64,000 nucleotides of DNA from SZUA-430 sp965227535 (GTDB taxonomy: Bacteria; Pseudomonadota; Alphaproteobacteria; Micropepsales; Micropepsaceae): NCBI GenBank assembly GCA_965227535.1, contig OZ245761.1:1798001-1862000 (forward strand), read 5' to 3'. Both the position numbers and the translations under genes were made by a program. Positions within the stretch are counted from its first letter, which is position 1, and every line of letters begins with the position of its first letter. Positions 33,853 to 42,563 of the stretch are shown one piece after another. The notes below the pieces were generated by a model, which worked only from the letters and a program-made list of their open reading frames with translations, made no database searches and was not told the DNA's origin.

Positions 33853-34038
33853 TCACTTGCTGCCGCCAACGACGATGGGTTTGTCGTACTTTATGGGATT
33901 GGAGAGCGCTTGTCGCGATGCCCCACGCACCGCCAACGCCGCCACGACCCAAATCAGCGTTGCAAAGACAACAGCGATGCCGCCCCAAGGTATCGCGAAC
34001 ACGAGAACGTAGTGGACCGGCACCGCGTGCGCGGTCAC
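33853..34038 (-). CDS. Small membrane protein (61 aa) coupled to the nitroreductase gene
   Basis: GTG start that overlaps the nitroreductase TGA by four bases (GTGA), the classic coupling arrangement. One long hydrophobic span (about residues 9-35: YVLVFAIPWGGIAVVFATLIWVVAALAV) and a basic tail ending PIKYDKPIVVGGSK. It sits between a nitroreductase and a P-type ATPase, so it could be a small ATPase subunit or regulator. The coupling, not homology, is the argument that it is real. Confidence 0.6.
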   Translation of the reverse strand: MTAHAVPVHYVLVFAIPWGGIAVVFATLIWVVAALAVRGASRQALSNPIKYDKPIVVGGSK

Positions 34039-35135
34039 GCCAAGACCGCCTCAACCGGACGGCGCGCCGAGAACGGAAGCTCTGGGCCATAGCCGAAGCG
34101 CATCACCAGATCGGGACGACGACCGGGAAGCCCGACAAGGCTCGCCAACGCGGGCCGCAAGCTTGCGACCTCGACCGGCTGATTGACGAACGCATGTTTG
34201 AGGCCGAGCGCCGTCGCCTGCAGCGCAAAACGTTGGCAGGCCCGCCCCGCCGCCACCCAGTGCTCGCGGTCGTCCTTCTGCGATACGAAAACGGCGACGC
34301 CTGCCGACGTGGCGAGGTGACGGGCGTATTTCTCGTTCTCGGCCTCGGGTGTGAAAACCCAGTCGAACAGACGCGGTCCCAGCCACGACGGAAGCGCCGG
34401 ACTACCGCTCGATGCGCTGAACAGGCCGTCGCCTTTGGCGATAGCATCACGCGGACTAAAGCGCAGCCAGGTCTTGAGTTCGCGCACGAACGCGGCGTCA
34501 GCCATCTGCGCGGTGTTGCCCGTAATGATAAGATCGCGCACGCGGTCGATCTGCGGCCGATCGGTGATGAGGACGAGATCGATGCCGGGAATCGCCGCTG
34601 CAGCGGCAGCCAACATCCGCAGATCGGAAGCGCTGACCGGTTTGCCGTCATAGTCGGCGCGCGTCGACTGACGCTTCGGTATCGCGTCGGACAGCGCCGA
34701 CTCCGCGCCTGATCCGCTGCCGAATGTGAACGCAACCGAACCGTCGTTCGCCGGATTGAACTGAACTTCTCCCGGGCGTTGCCGCGCGCCGGCCGCGAGC
34801 GCCAGATTTTCGCTGGTGCAGCCAAGACTCACGAAGAGATGGTGATCGTCGGGATCCACGACCGGCGTGCGCCGGGAAAAATCCGGAAGAATGTCGATGC
34901 GATCGTCGCCGATGCGGAATCGCCAAGGCTGGGTGTTGTGTCCACTCGCCGCCAGCGTCGCGCAACGAATGAAATCCGCCACATCAGGTGTTTGCGCAAG
35001 CGCCGCCCGCGTTGCGGCAACGGAAGCGTTGTACTCTTCCATCGACCCCATCTGCCTGAGCCCGACATAGGTCGCACCGACGCCTGCGAGCGCGAGCGCG
35101 CCCCCGCCGATCAGGATCTGCCGCCTATCGACCAC
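34035..35135 (-). CDS. Acg-family FMN-binding nitroreductase-like protein with N-terminal signal
   Basis: 366 residues. N-terminal VDRRQILIGGGALALAG looks like a twin-arginine or lipoprotein-like signal. CATLAASGHNTQPWRFRIGDDRIDILPD is the nitroreductase/FMN signature, KRQSTRADYDGKP is the Acg-family loop, and HWVAAGRACQRFALQATALGLKHAFVNQP is the C-terminal FMN/dimer region. In mycobacteria Acg-type proteins belong to the hypoxia (DosR) regulon beside a P-type ATPase; here the downstream neighbour is also a P-type ATPase. GTG start. Catalytic role unproven; Acg-type proteins may sequester FMN. Confidence 0.85.
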   Translation of the reverse strand: MVDRRQILIGGGALALAGVGATYVGLRQMGSMEEYNASVAATRAALAQTPDVADFIRCATLAASGHNTQPWRFRIGDDRIDILPDFSRRTPVVDPDDHHLFVSLGCTSENLALAAGARQRPGEVQFNPANDGSVAFTFGSGSGAESALSDAIPKRQSTRADYDGKPVSASDLRMLAAAAAAIPGIDLVLITDRPQIDRVRDLIITGNTAQMADAAFVRELKTWLRFSPRDAIAKGDGLFSASSGSPALPSWLGPRLFDWVFTPEAENEKYARHLATSAGVAVFVSQKDDREHWVAAGRACQRFALQATALGLKHAFVNQPVEVASLRPALASLVGLPGRRPDLVMRFGYGPELPFSARRPVEAVLA

Positions 35136-35367
35136 CTCGCATACCGCTCTTGTCCTTTGACCATCGATGGCCGCACCCGCACCAACCAGTAAGACGCGAA
35201 CGCAAGGTGCCGATCTTTGGTTCCAGCTGCCAAAATCCCATGAAACCTATCTGCCGCTACGGTTAAGACCGCCCGGCAACCGCCGACACCAGCGCAAAAA
35301 TCGCCGGTGTGTTCTTCCGGCCGTCGTAGAGGTTCGCTAGCCTCAAGGTCCGATCTGGGGGGATGGG

Positions 35368-36024
35368 ATGCTGCACGTACGATGCATTTTGCTGCTCGCC
35401 GCGCTGGCGGTTTCGGGCTGCGCGACGACGAGTTTTGAGCGCACGACGACACTACAATCGAACACCGAGATCTCCGGATCGTCGGTGGTCGTCTATTCGT
35501 TCCTCGATGTTCGCAAGGACTATTTCGGCGAACAGATGCTCACCATGATGAACAACCAATTGGTCGAGCAGTTCAAACAGCGCGGCGTGAGCGCGCGTAT
35601 CGTCCCCTATCAAGCCAAGGGCGTGGAGACGAACCCGAACGCGCTCTACATGGGCGTCAACCGCAGCATGGTCAGCGTGCCGCTCAAGGAATACCTCCAA
35701 GAGCAGCGCCCCGAAGAAGTGAAGAACGGCGACAAATTCCGCCTAATGGTCTTCCCCTCGATGGTCACCACGACGGGCGCGAACATCGATTCCGAACTCA
35801 CCTGGTCTCTGGCCGACGTGAGCGCCGACAAGCCGGTGTGGGCAACAAAGCAAAAGACCGCCCGCACCATCTGGTGGAACAACGAAGAGGCGCCGGAAAC
35901 GCGTTCGAAGCAATTCGTCGACGGCATCATGAGCGAGATGACGAAGAGCGGCCTCTTTGGCGCAGCCGCGCTGCAACAGCAACAAACGCTGGACGAAGCC
36001 AAGCGCAAGAAAAAGCAGCAATAG
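35368..36024 (+). CDS. Lipoprotein, unknown function (218 aa)
   Basis: Lipobox VSGC (MLHVRCILLLAALAVSGC) puts the anchor at Cys18. The fold includes SSVVVYSFLDVRKDYFG, MLTMMNNQLVEQFKQRG and DKFRLMVFPSMVTTTGANIDSELTWSLADV, suggestive of a mixed alpha/beta periplasmic domain. The C-terminal tail is Gln/Lys-rich (ALQQQQTLDEAKRKKKQQ). A GCTAGCCTC element about 40 bases upstream and GGGGGGATGGG before the start are plausible promoter and ribosome sites. A terminator follows. No family recognised. Confidence 0.75.
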   Translation: MLHVRCILLLAALAVSGCATTSFERTTTLQSNTEISGSSVVVYSFLDVRKDYFGEQMLTMMNNQLVEQFKQRGVSARIVPYQAKGVETNPNALYMGVNRSMVSVPLKEYLQEQRPEEVKNGDKFRLMVFPSMVTTTGANIDSELTWSLADVSADKPVWATKQKTARTIWWNNEEAPETRSKQFVDGIMSEMTKSGLFGAAALQQQQTLDEAKRKKKQQ

Positions 36025-36035
36025 CGCGCAACGGA

Positions 36036-36063
36036 AAAGGGTGGAGCTTTCGCCCCACCCTTT
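36036..36063. terminator. Probable bidirectional terminator
   Basis: Nine-base perfect stem AAAGGGTGG / CCACCCTTT, flanked by A-rich and T-rich ends, between the convergent lipoprotein and OmpA-like genes. Confidence 0.7.
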
Positions 36064-36085
36064 GTCGGCACACGCGCGGTTGGCG

Positions 36086-37165
36086 CTATTCCAGATCGAC
36101 CGTCGCGCGACGGTTTTGCGGTTCCTTGACGCTGTCACCCGTCTGAACCATCAGTTCGGACTCGCCTTTGCCTGACGTTGAGATCGCGCCATCGGGGATG
36201 CCTTTGGCGACGAGATTGCTCTTCGCCGCGCCGGCACGGCATTCCGAAAGCTTCTGATTGTAGGACGGCGAGCCCACGGTGTCCGTATGCCCGACGACGC
36301 GGATGGCGGCCGCGCCCGACGACTTCGCCGTATCCGCCGCTTCGCCCAACACCTTGTCCGCTTCCACGGTGATGTCGCACTTGTTGAAGCCGAAGAACAC
36401 GATGAACTGCTTCGCCGCCACGGGTGCAGGCGCAGGGGCGGCCGGCTCCGGCGCAGACGGCGGCGTCGGCGACGCATCCGGATAGAGATCGTAGCGCCAG
36501 CCGAACGTCACGCTGTGCTTCGTGAAGTCGTCGTAGCTGTCGTTGTGAAGCTCCGCTGCGAGGTCGTCGAACGTCTCGAAGTCCGATCCGTCCGCGTTGA
36601 AATAGCGATAGGTCACGAACAGCGCCGACCGTTCGCTCATCGCATAATTGACGCCGCCGATCAGCTGCCAAGCGAAGGCCCATTCCGTGTCGCGGATCGG
36701 CACGGTGTGAAAGCCGCTGTTGTTCGAATAGTTCTGGTGGTCGCCGCCCGCGCCGGCGCCGACGCTCAACGACCAGCGATCGCCGACCGGAAAGTCGTAG
36801 AGCGCGTTCACCATCGGCGAAAACTCTTCGAGGTAGCCGGGGCCGACAAAGTTCGCGCCGCCACCCTTGCCCACGAAGAAGTTGTCGATGTCGTTCTTGC
36901 GATAGGCCAATTCGAGTTCGGCTCTGAAGTTGCCCCACGCATGACCGAACGTCAGCATGCCGGCCCATCCGGTATCAAAACTCGTTTCCGACGGCCAACC
37001 ACCCAAGAAGGTGGGGTCGATGCTGTCGGTCGCCCCGCTGCTATCGTCGACGAAATTGACGCCCGCTTCCAAGCTGACATACCAGCCCTGAAAGTGGGCC
37101 GCGTTCGCCGCCCCGGCGCATGCAAGAGACGCGACCGCGCCAAGCAACAAAGCCTTCGTACGCAT
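36086..37165 (-). CDS. OmpA-family outer-membrane protein (359 aa)
   Basis: TTTGGAGGG precedes the ATG. Signal peptide MRTKALLLGAVASLACAGAANA, then an eight-strand barrel (about 25-205: GWYVSLEAGVNF, FDTGWAGMLTFGHAWGNFRAELELAYR), a Pro/Ala linker (about 225-245: SPTPPSAPEPAAPAPAPVA) and the OmpA C-terminal peptidoglycan-binding domain with FFGFNKCDITVEADKVLGEAA, VVGHTDTVGSPSYNQKLSECRAG and VKEPQNRRATVDLE. It tethers the outer membrane to murein. Its leader is close in wording to the barrel gene at 576. Confidence 0.9.
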   Translation of the reverse strand: MRTKALLLGAVASLACAGAANAAHFQGWYVSLEAGVNFVDDSSGATDSIDPTFLGGWPSETSFDTGWAGMLTFGHAWGNFRAELELAYRKNDIDNFFVGKGGGANFVGPGYLEEFSPMVNALYDFPVGDRWSLSVGAGAGGDHQNYSNNSGFHTVPIRDTEWAFAWQLIGGVNYAMSERSALFVTYRYFNADGSDFETFDDLAAELHNDSYDDFTKHSVTFGWRYDLYPDASPTPPSAPEPAAPAPAPVAAKQFIVFFGFNKCDITVEADKVLGEAADTAKSSGAAAIRVVGHTDTVGSPSYNQKLSECRAGAAKSNLVAKGIPDGAISTSGKGESELMVQTGDSVKEPQNRRATVDLE

Positions 37166-37416
37166 TAGACCCTCCAAACATGTTTCGCGGGCGCGACGCG
37201 CGCGGACGCTGATTCGTTCTGCCGCAAAGGATACGCGGCTCTGAATCACGCAATGTCTCAGGAAGGCCACAGTGGCCGACAGGACTGGCCTCGCGCGCGC
37301 GCAATCGCGATTTGAAGGGCCTTCGAGTTCCAAATCATACGCTGCGTCCACCTTGAATGCGCTCCGGCAAACCTTCATCCTGCTTGACGGGGCGGCGCAT
37401 CGGGGGTGCGGCGGGG

Positions 37417-37686
37417 ATGCAATACGTCAGTTTAGCTGAAACAGTCGGGCTCGATCCGGCGGCGATGTGGACGCTGGCGTGGACGCTGTTCTTCATACGC
37501 GTCGGGCTCGGCTTTGCCGTCGGCATCGACGACGTGGTGAACAGCTTCCGAAGTCTCGACCCGGATGCGAACAAACACAAAGCGCAAGCCCGCTCGCTCC
37601 GCCGCGGCAACAACGTCGTAACCGCGTTGCACGTCGCAATGCTCGCCGCCTTCGCTTTTGCCGTCCCTTACATCCCATCGACGTGA
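37417..37686 (+). CDS. Small membrane protein (89 aa)
   Basis: GCGGGG precedes the ATG. Two hydrophobic segments (about residues 17-38, AMWTLAWTLFFIRVGLGFAVGI, and 65-85, VVTALHVAMLAAFAFAVPYI). A polar loop carries DDVVNSFRSLDPDANKHKAQ. The function is unknown. It lies about 120 bases upstream of the B12 riboswitch and is probably unrelated to it. Confidence 0.6.
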   Translation: MQYVSLAETVGLDPAAMWTLAWTLFFIRVGLGFAVGIDDVVNSFRSLDPDANKHKAQARSLRRGNNVVTALHVAMLAAFAFAVPYIPST

Positions 37687-37808
37687 CGCATTCCCCCGTC
37701 GCGCGAACGAGCGTGACGCCGGCGCGACAAATGCTGCCGAAACCCGCGCGAGCGCGCGTCAAGTCAAACGCCCCCGCTTGACGCACGCATGAATTGAGAC
37801 GCATCGTC

Positions 37809-37975
37809 TCGATGTTACGTTGGTCTAGGGAACTCCGGTGAGACACCGGGGCTGCCCCCGCAACTGTAAGCGACGATGCACTGGCCTCAGATGCCACTGA
37901 TCCCCACAAGGAAAACGGGATCGGGAAGGCGGCCGGTGAAGGGTCGTGAGCCAGGAAACCTGCCCACGTAAGTCA
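37809..37975 (+). ncRNA. Cobalamin (B12) riboswitch
   Basis: Contains the B12 box AGCCAGGAAACCTGCC (37949-37964) and the upstream conserved core GGAACTCCGGTGAGACACCGG followed by GGGGCTGCCCCCGCAACTGTAAGCG, which match the adenosylcobalamin riboswitch pattern. It ends about 145 bases before the BtuB-like receptor gene. It should repress the receptor when cobalamin is plentiful, by translational or transcriptional control; a terminator is not obvious, so translational control is more likely. Confidence 0.95.
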
Positions 37976-38120
37976 CCCCTCTCTGGCGCGGTGGGCGCTC
38001 GCGAGACGGATCCTTCCGGCGCGGTGACGTTGGCACGTGGTGATCATGGTGATCACGCGCGGCTTGCGGGCGCGTTCGAAGGGATAGGTGCGCGCCCCGG
38101 CAACGTTTTGGGGGAAGTCC

Positions 38121-40073
38121 ATGTCTCGCATCGCATGCCTATCGTCCGCATCCGCGCTCGCACTCTCATGTGCGATCGCGCCCGCACACGCCGACGAAGC
38201 AAAAATCGAAAAGGTCGTCGTCACCGCAAGCCGCATCGGCGCCACGCCCGAGAACCGCCTCGGCACCGCCGTCTCGGTCGTCACGCGCGAACAACTCGAT
38301 CAACGCCAAACCCGCATCGTCTCCGACGTTCTGCGCGACGTGCCCGGCGTCGCGGTCAGCCGCTCCGGCGGCGCGGGCACCTCGACGCAAGTGCGCATGC
38401 GCGGCGGCGAAGCCAACCACACGCTCGTCCTCTTCGACGGCGCCGACATCTCCGATCCGTTCCAAGGCGAGTTCGATTTCGCCGGCCTGCTCGCCACCGA
38501 CATCGAACGCATCGAAATCCTGCGCGGCAGTCAAAGCGCGTTGTATGGCTCCGACGCCGTCGGCGGCGTGATCAACCTCCTGCCCCGCCGCGGCGCCGGC
38601 GCCCTCGCCGTCGAAGCCTTCGCCGAAGCGGGCTCCTTCGAAACGTGGCAGACAGCCGCCAATCTCGGCTACGGCGACGACAGCGCCGACGTGTTCCTAA
38701 GCGCCAACCACCACGAAACCGCAGGCACGAACGTCTCGCGCTTCGGCACGGAAGACGACGGCGAACAGGACACGTCGCTTTTCTTCAACGCAGGCCTCCG
38801 TCCGGCATCGAACCTCGAACTGCGCGCCTTCGTGCGTTACGTCGAAACCGAAGCCGACACCGACCCGCAAGACTTCGCCTTCCCCGCAACGCCGACCGAA
38901 GGTCTGGTCATCGACGGCCCGGACACGACCGCATCGAAGCAGCTCTTCGCCAACGTCTCAGGTGAGCTCTCGCTCTTCGACGACGCCTGGCAAACGCGCG
39001 TGACTTACACCTACGCCGACGTCGACCGCGAAAACGTCTCGACCGACTTCTTCGCCTTCCCCGTCGCGCTGACGCCGTTCTTCACCGCCGCCACACGCGA
39101 TAAGGTCAGCGTCGTCTCAGCCGTCACCTTCGACACCGGATCGCTGAACCACAAACTCACCGGCGCCGTCGATTGGAAGAGCGAGAAATTCCAGAACGTC
39201 GCCGTCGGCGTCTTCGACCCCGGCATCAACGGCGAACGCGAGATGAACAACACCGGCTACGTCGCGTCCTACGACGTCTCGATCGGCGCATTCGACGCCG
39301 GCGCCGCCTACCGTCACGACGCCAACGACTATTTCGCAGACGCCGACACCTACCGCCTGCAAGCAAGCTGGCGCGTTACCGACACAACCCGCCTGCGCGC
39401 GACCGCAGGCACCGGCGTCAAGAACCCGACCAACTTCGAACTGTTCGGCGTCGATCCCGGCGCCTTCATCGGCAACCCGAACCTGACGCCGGAGAAGTCG
39501 GTGGGCTGGGACGTGGGGCTCGACCAGATTTTCCTGGACGGCGACGCCCGCTTCACCGCGACCTATTTCGAAGCGACGCTGGAAGACGAAATCTTCACCG
39601 TCTTCACCTTCGTGCCGCCCTTCTCGTTCTTCTCTTCGCCCGACAACCGCACGACCGACAGCGAACGCAAAGGCATCGAACTCACCCTCGACGCCAAACT
39701 CGACGAAGCCTGGTCGATCAACGCCGTCTACACGTACGTAGACGCGGTCGAAGCGGGCCTGGAAGAAGTCCGCCGCGCGCCGCACACCGCGTCGCTCAAC
39801 GTGAACTACCGCTTCCTCGACCGCGCGCAAGCGACACTGACCGTCCGCTACAACGGCGAGCAGTTCGACAACGAGTTCGCGACCGCCACGCCGGAATCCC
39901 GCGTCCGCCTTCAGGCCTTCACGCTGGTCAACCTCAACGCCAGCTATGAACTGACGGACAACGTCGAACTCTTCGGCCGGGTCGAGAACCTGTTCGACGA
40001 AAAATACGAAGAGGTCTACGGCTACGCGACCCCAGGCATCGCCGCCTACGCGGGCCTGCGCACGCGCTTCTGA
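38121..40073 (+). CDS. btuB: TonB-dependent receptor for cobalamin, BtuB-like
   Basis: GGGGGAAG precedes the ATG. Signal peptide MSRIACLSSASALALSCAIA, then the TonB box region KIEKVVVTASRIG, a plug domain with VLRDVPGVAVSRSGGAG, and QVRMRGGEANHTLVLFDGADIS, ERIEILRGSQSALYGSDAVGGVINLLP, and a 22-strand barrel ending in GIAAYAGLRTRF. The B12 riboswitch directly upstream supports cobalamin as substrate. At 650 residues it is of BtuB size. It needs TonB-ExbB-ExbD, which are not in this window, nor are the BtuCDF genes. Confidence 0.92.
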   Translation: MSRIACLSSASALALSCAIAPAHADEAKIEKVVVTASRIGATPENRLGTAVSVVTREQLDQRQTRIVSDVLRDVPGVAVSRSGGAGTSTQVRMRGGEANHTLVLFDGADISDPFQGEFDFAGLLATDIERIEILRGSQSALYGSDAVGGVINLLPRRGAGALAVEAFAEAGSFETWQTAANLGYGDDSADVFLSANHHETAGTNVSRFGTEDDGEQDTSLFFNAGLRPASNLELRAFVRYVETEADTDPQDFAFPATPTEGLVIDGPDTTASKQLFANVSGELSLFDDAWQTRVTYTYADVDRENVSTDFFAFPVALTPFFTAATRDKVSVVSAVTFDTGSLNHKLTGAVDWKSEKFQNVAVGVFDPGINGEREMNNTGYVASYDVSIGAFDAGAAYRHDANDYFADADTYRLQASWRVTDTTRLRATAGTGVKNPTNFELFGVDPGAFIGNPNLTPEKSVGWDVGLDQIFLDGDARFTATYFEATLEDEIFTVFTFVPPFSFFSSPDNRTTDSERKGIELTLDAKLDEAWSINAVYTYVDAVEAGLEEVRRAPHTASLNVNYRFLDRAQATLTVRYNGEQFDNEFATATPESRVRLQAFTLVNLNASYELTDNVELFGRVENLFDEKYEEVYGYATPGIAAYAGLRTRF

Positions 40074-40088
40074 CCGCATGACATAGGC

Positions 40089-40109
40089 CCGGGGACCCAA
40101 GGTCCCCGG
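40089..40109. terminator. Hairpin between convergent btuB and LuxR genes
   Basis: Nine-base perfect stem CCGGGGACC / GGTCCCCGG with a three-base loop, 16 bases after the btuB stop and five before the leftward LuxR stop. There is no T-run on either side, so efficiency as an intrinsic terminator is uncertain. Confidence 0.55.
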
Positions 40110-40113
40110 CGCC

Positions 40114-40818
40114 TCACGTCGCGCCGCCGATCCGCTTCGCCACAGCCTGAATGCGCGTCGCGACGCCGAGCTTCGCCTTCGCGTTGCCGATGTGAAACCG
40201 CACCGTGCGCGGGCTGATATCGAGAATCTTGCCGACCTCCATATCGGTCTTGCCTTCGCCCACCCAACGCAAACACTCCGACTCGCGAGCGGTCAGCGGG
40301 CTGCGCGGCGCCTTGTCGTCCAGCAATTCGCAAAAGCGCTCATAGCCGGCGAGAACGGCGGCGCTCATCACCGAGAGCGTGCGCTGCGACAGATCCGGCG
40401 CCGGCCCCGCAAAGCCCGAATACCAAACGAAATCCCCGTCGACGTGGACAGGAACGACAATGCCGTCCATATCTTTCAAGTGCGGCGGCAGCCCCGCCCA
40501 CCACGCCTCGTCCTCGCGTCCGAGTTCGGCTTTCACCCGCGACATCACGAACGGCTTGTCGGACCCTTGCGCCCGCAAAGTGAACGGATGATTGGCAAAC
40601 GGCCGCTGCGTATCGAAGATCTCCACCGGCGCGCGACCCGATGCTGAGAAGATGATGGCAGGCCCGATCCGGCTGAAGGCGCGAGACATGTCGACGATCA
40701 GCGCCGTCGTAAAGCCGAACCGCTTTGACACCGAAAATAGCGCGCGGCCGATGCCGTCTGCCGTGCTTGCTTGCGACAAGCTGGAAGTCATTTCCTTGAG
40801 CACGTCGAGCGCGGTCAT
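40114..40818 (-). CDS. LuxR-family regulator 1 (autoinducer-domain-like, 234 aa)
   Basis: N-terminal ligand-like domain (FGFTTALIVDMSRAFSRIGPAIIFSA, SDKPFVMSRVKAEL, HLKDMDGIVVPVHVDGDFVWYSGFAGPAPDL) and C-terminal GerE-type HTH (SPLTARESECLRWVGEGKTDMEVGKILDISPRTVRFHIGNAKAKLGVATRIQAVAKR). The layout fits LuxR-type regulators. No luxI-like synthase is in the window. A lux-box-like dyad lies nine bases upstream of its ATG, which suggests autoregulation. It has a close paralogue directly upstream (40942-41649), so the pair arose by tandem duplication. Confidence 0.85.
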   Translation of the reverse strand: MTALDVLKEMTSSLSQASTADGIGRALFSVSKRFGFTTALIVDMSRAFSRIGPAIIFSASGRAPVEIFDTQRPFANHPFTLRAQGSDKPFVMSRVKAELGREDEAWWAGLPPHLKDMDGIVVPVHVDGDFVWYSGFAGPAPDLSQRTLSVMSAAVLAGYERFCELLDDKAPRSPLTARESECLRWVGEGKTDMEVGKILDISPRTVRFHIGNAKAKLGVATRIQAVAKRIGGAT

Positions 40819-40827
40819 GGATGCAAT

Positions 40828-40847
40828 ACCTAGCGGTAGTGACAGGT
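40828..40847 (-). promoter_or_regulatory. Lux-box-like 20-bp dyad
   Basis: ACCTAGCGGTAGTGACAGGT keeps the ACCT....AGGT ends and 20-base length of lux boxes (ACCTG-N10-CAGGT); the arms agree at five of seven positions. It lies nine bases upstream of the LuxR-family regulator 1 ATG. Confidence 0.45.
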
Positions 40848-40941
40848 ATAGATCAGACGCGTACCCAATGCCACCCCGTAGCCTGCCCGCGCCGCAGTTG
40901 TTCACTCACTCGCCAGTGACGATCTCTGAGGTCTTTTGGCG

Positions 40942-41649
40942 TCAAGCGACGCCGCCACCGGCGCGCTTGGCGACCGCCTGAATGCGCGTCGCAACACCAA
41001 GCTTCGACTTCGCGTTGCGAATGTGAAAGCGGACGGTGCGCGGACTGATGCCGAGTATTTTGCCGACCTCAAAGTCCGTCTTGCCGTCGGCCACCCACTT
41101 CAAACACTCCGATTCACGCGGGCTAAGCGGACTGTTCGATCGCGTCGAGTCAAGCAATTCGCGGAATCGCAAATAGCCCTCATGAGCCGACGCGCTCAAG
41201 ACCGACTGCGCCGCCTGCGAGGTGTCCGGATCGAAGCCGCTGAACCCGGCGCCCCAAACAAACGTGCCCTCCAAATGCACGGGCACCACGAGCGATTCTC
41301 TGAACTCGGTGCCGCCCGGCAGCACGGACCAACCGTGGTCGTCCGCCACGCTCATCGCGCGGCGAGCCTCGGATGCCAGGAACGGACGATCGGAAGTCTG
41401 GGCGCGCAGGAAGGCCGGCCTTTGCAGCAGCGGCCGCTCGGCGTCGAAGGCCTCAAACAGTTCGCGACTCTCCGAAGCATATAGAAGCGCAGGACCGATT
41501 CGATTGAACAACTTGGTCACGTCGACGATGATAAGATTGCTCCAGCCGTACATCGCGCCGACGTTCAGCAAAGCTCGGCCTATGTCCTCCACATTTGATG
41601 CTGAGGACAATTGCGCGGTCAGGCCCTTCAACGCTTCCCAGGCAGGCAT
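40942..41649 (-). CDS. LuxR-family regulator 2 (235 aa)
   Basis: The same two-domain plan as regulator 1: N-terminal domain with WSNLIIVDVTKLFNRIGPALLYAS, SDRPFLASEARRAMSVADDHGW, FRESLVVPVHLEGTFVWGAGFSGFDPDT, and HTH SPLSPRESECLKWVADGKTDFEVGKILGISPRTVRFHIRNAKSKLGVATRIQAVAKR. The DNA-binding regions are nearly identical, so the two may share targets or compete. ATG 41649 is preferred over an upstream ATG 33 codons away because the N-terminus then aligns with regulator 1. A short 123-base gap separates the pair. Confidence 0.85.
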   Translation of the reverse strand: MPAWEALKGLTAQLSSASNVEDIGRALLNVGAMYGWSNLIIVDVTKLFNRIGPALLYASESRELFEAFDAERPLLQRPAFLRAQTSDRPFLASEARRAMSVADDHGWSVLPGGTEFRESLVVPVHLEGTFVWGAGFSGFDPDTSQAAQSVLSASAHEGYLRFRELLDSTRSNSPLSPRESECLKWVADGKTDFEVGKILGISPRTVRFHIRNAKSKLGVATRIQAVAKRAGGGVA

Positions 41650-41825
41650 TCGGTGGCCTGTATCTCTTTTCGTTATGCGCAGGGGTGAGCGAGTGCAGAT
41701 AAATAGAGCTACCATAGTCTCCGCGTCGGCTCTATCGGCAATTCGCAATTGCCGTTGACGGAAGCGTCAAGCCCGGCGTCAAAATACTAGATTGCTTCTA
41801 AAGTGGTCTGCACTCGATGCGCCAC

Positions 41826-42563
41826 TTACTTTGTTCGATTTCGCACAATCGAGCGCGAAACGCATACCGCTTCAAAGCCGGCCGCGATATAGCGCGACAG
41901 CCGCGCGCTCGCCGCCGCAAAATCCGTCGACTTGCACAGCCCGTCCGACAACAGATCGATGCGGCCCGTCTGCGCGAAGGTCAGCGTCAAAGCGCCGGAC
42001 AAAAAATGATAGCTCCAAAACAAGTCCTCATCGCGCGCCGAAGGCAACGCGCGCCGAAGCGCGGCGATGAGATGCCGGATGACCGGATCGAAGAAGCGCG
42101 CCATCGTCTCGCCGCCCCAATCCGGGTTGTTGTTCACTTGCGCAATGAGCGCGAAGTAGTCCTTCCACTTCGGCCCGCCTTTGACCGACGCATCGAAGAG
42201 CGGACTCAAGAACGCCTCGATCAGCCCTTCGACGGTGACGCCGCCGGGGCCCGGCGCCGCCTCGTAGGCGTCGATCATCGCGATACGCTCTTTGTTCAAG
42301 ATCGCCGCGCGCCGCTGAAACACAGCATCGAACACGCCGCGCTTGGTGGCGAAGTAATAATGCACCAACGCCGTATCGACATGCGCCTTGCGCGCGACGT
42401 CGCGCACGCTCACCGCATCGAGGCCGTGATGCGCGAACAGATTCTCGGCCGCATCCAGAATGCGTTCGCGCGCGTCGTCGCCGTTCGCCGACTTCTGCGG
42501 ACGCCCAGGCCCTCGCTTTCGCTTAGGACCGCTCGCACGTAAGCGGCCGACCTTCACGTCCAT
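41826..42563 (-). CDS. TetR family transcriptional regulator
   Basis: 245 residues. A basic N-terminal stretch (RASGPKRKRGPGRPQK) precedes the HTH: RERILDAAENLFAHHGLDAVSVRDVARKAHVDTALVHYYFATKRGVFDAVFQRR, a standard TetR DNA-binding domain. The C-terminal ligand domain (about 90-245) is unassigned and ends SARLSRYIAAGFEAV. It is divergent from the large TonB-dependent receptor gene at 42901, making that a likely target, and it may also repress itself. The palindromes at 8187, 20097 and 50096 are TetR-like in shape, but no copy is present in its own promoter region. Confidence 0.88.
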   Translation of the reverse strand: MDVKVGRLRASGPKRKRGPGRPQKSANGDDARERILDAAENLFAHHGLDAVSVRDVARKAHVDTALVHYYFATKRGVFDAVFQRRAAILNKERIAMIDAYEAAPGPGGVTVEGLIEAFLSPLFDASVKGGPKWKDYFALIAQVNNNPDWGGETMARFFDPVIRHLIAALRRALPSARDEDLFWSYHFLSGALTLTFAQTGRIDLLSDGLCKSTDFAAASARLSRYIAAGFEAVCVSRSIVRNRTK

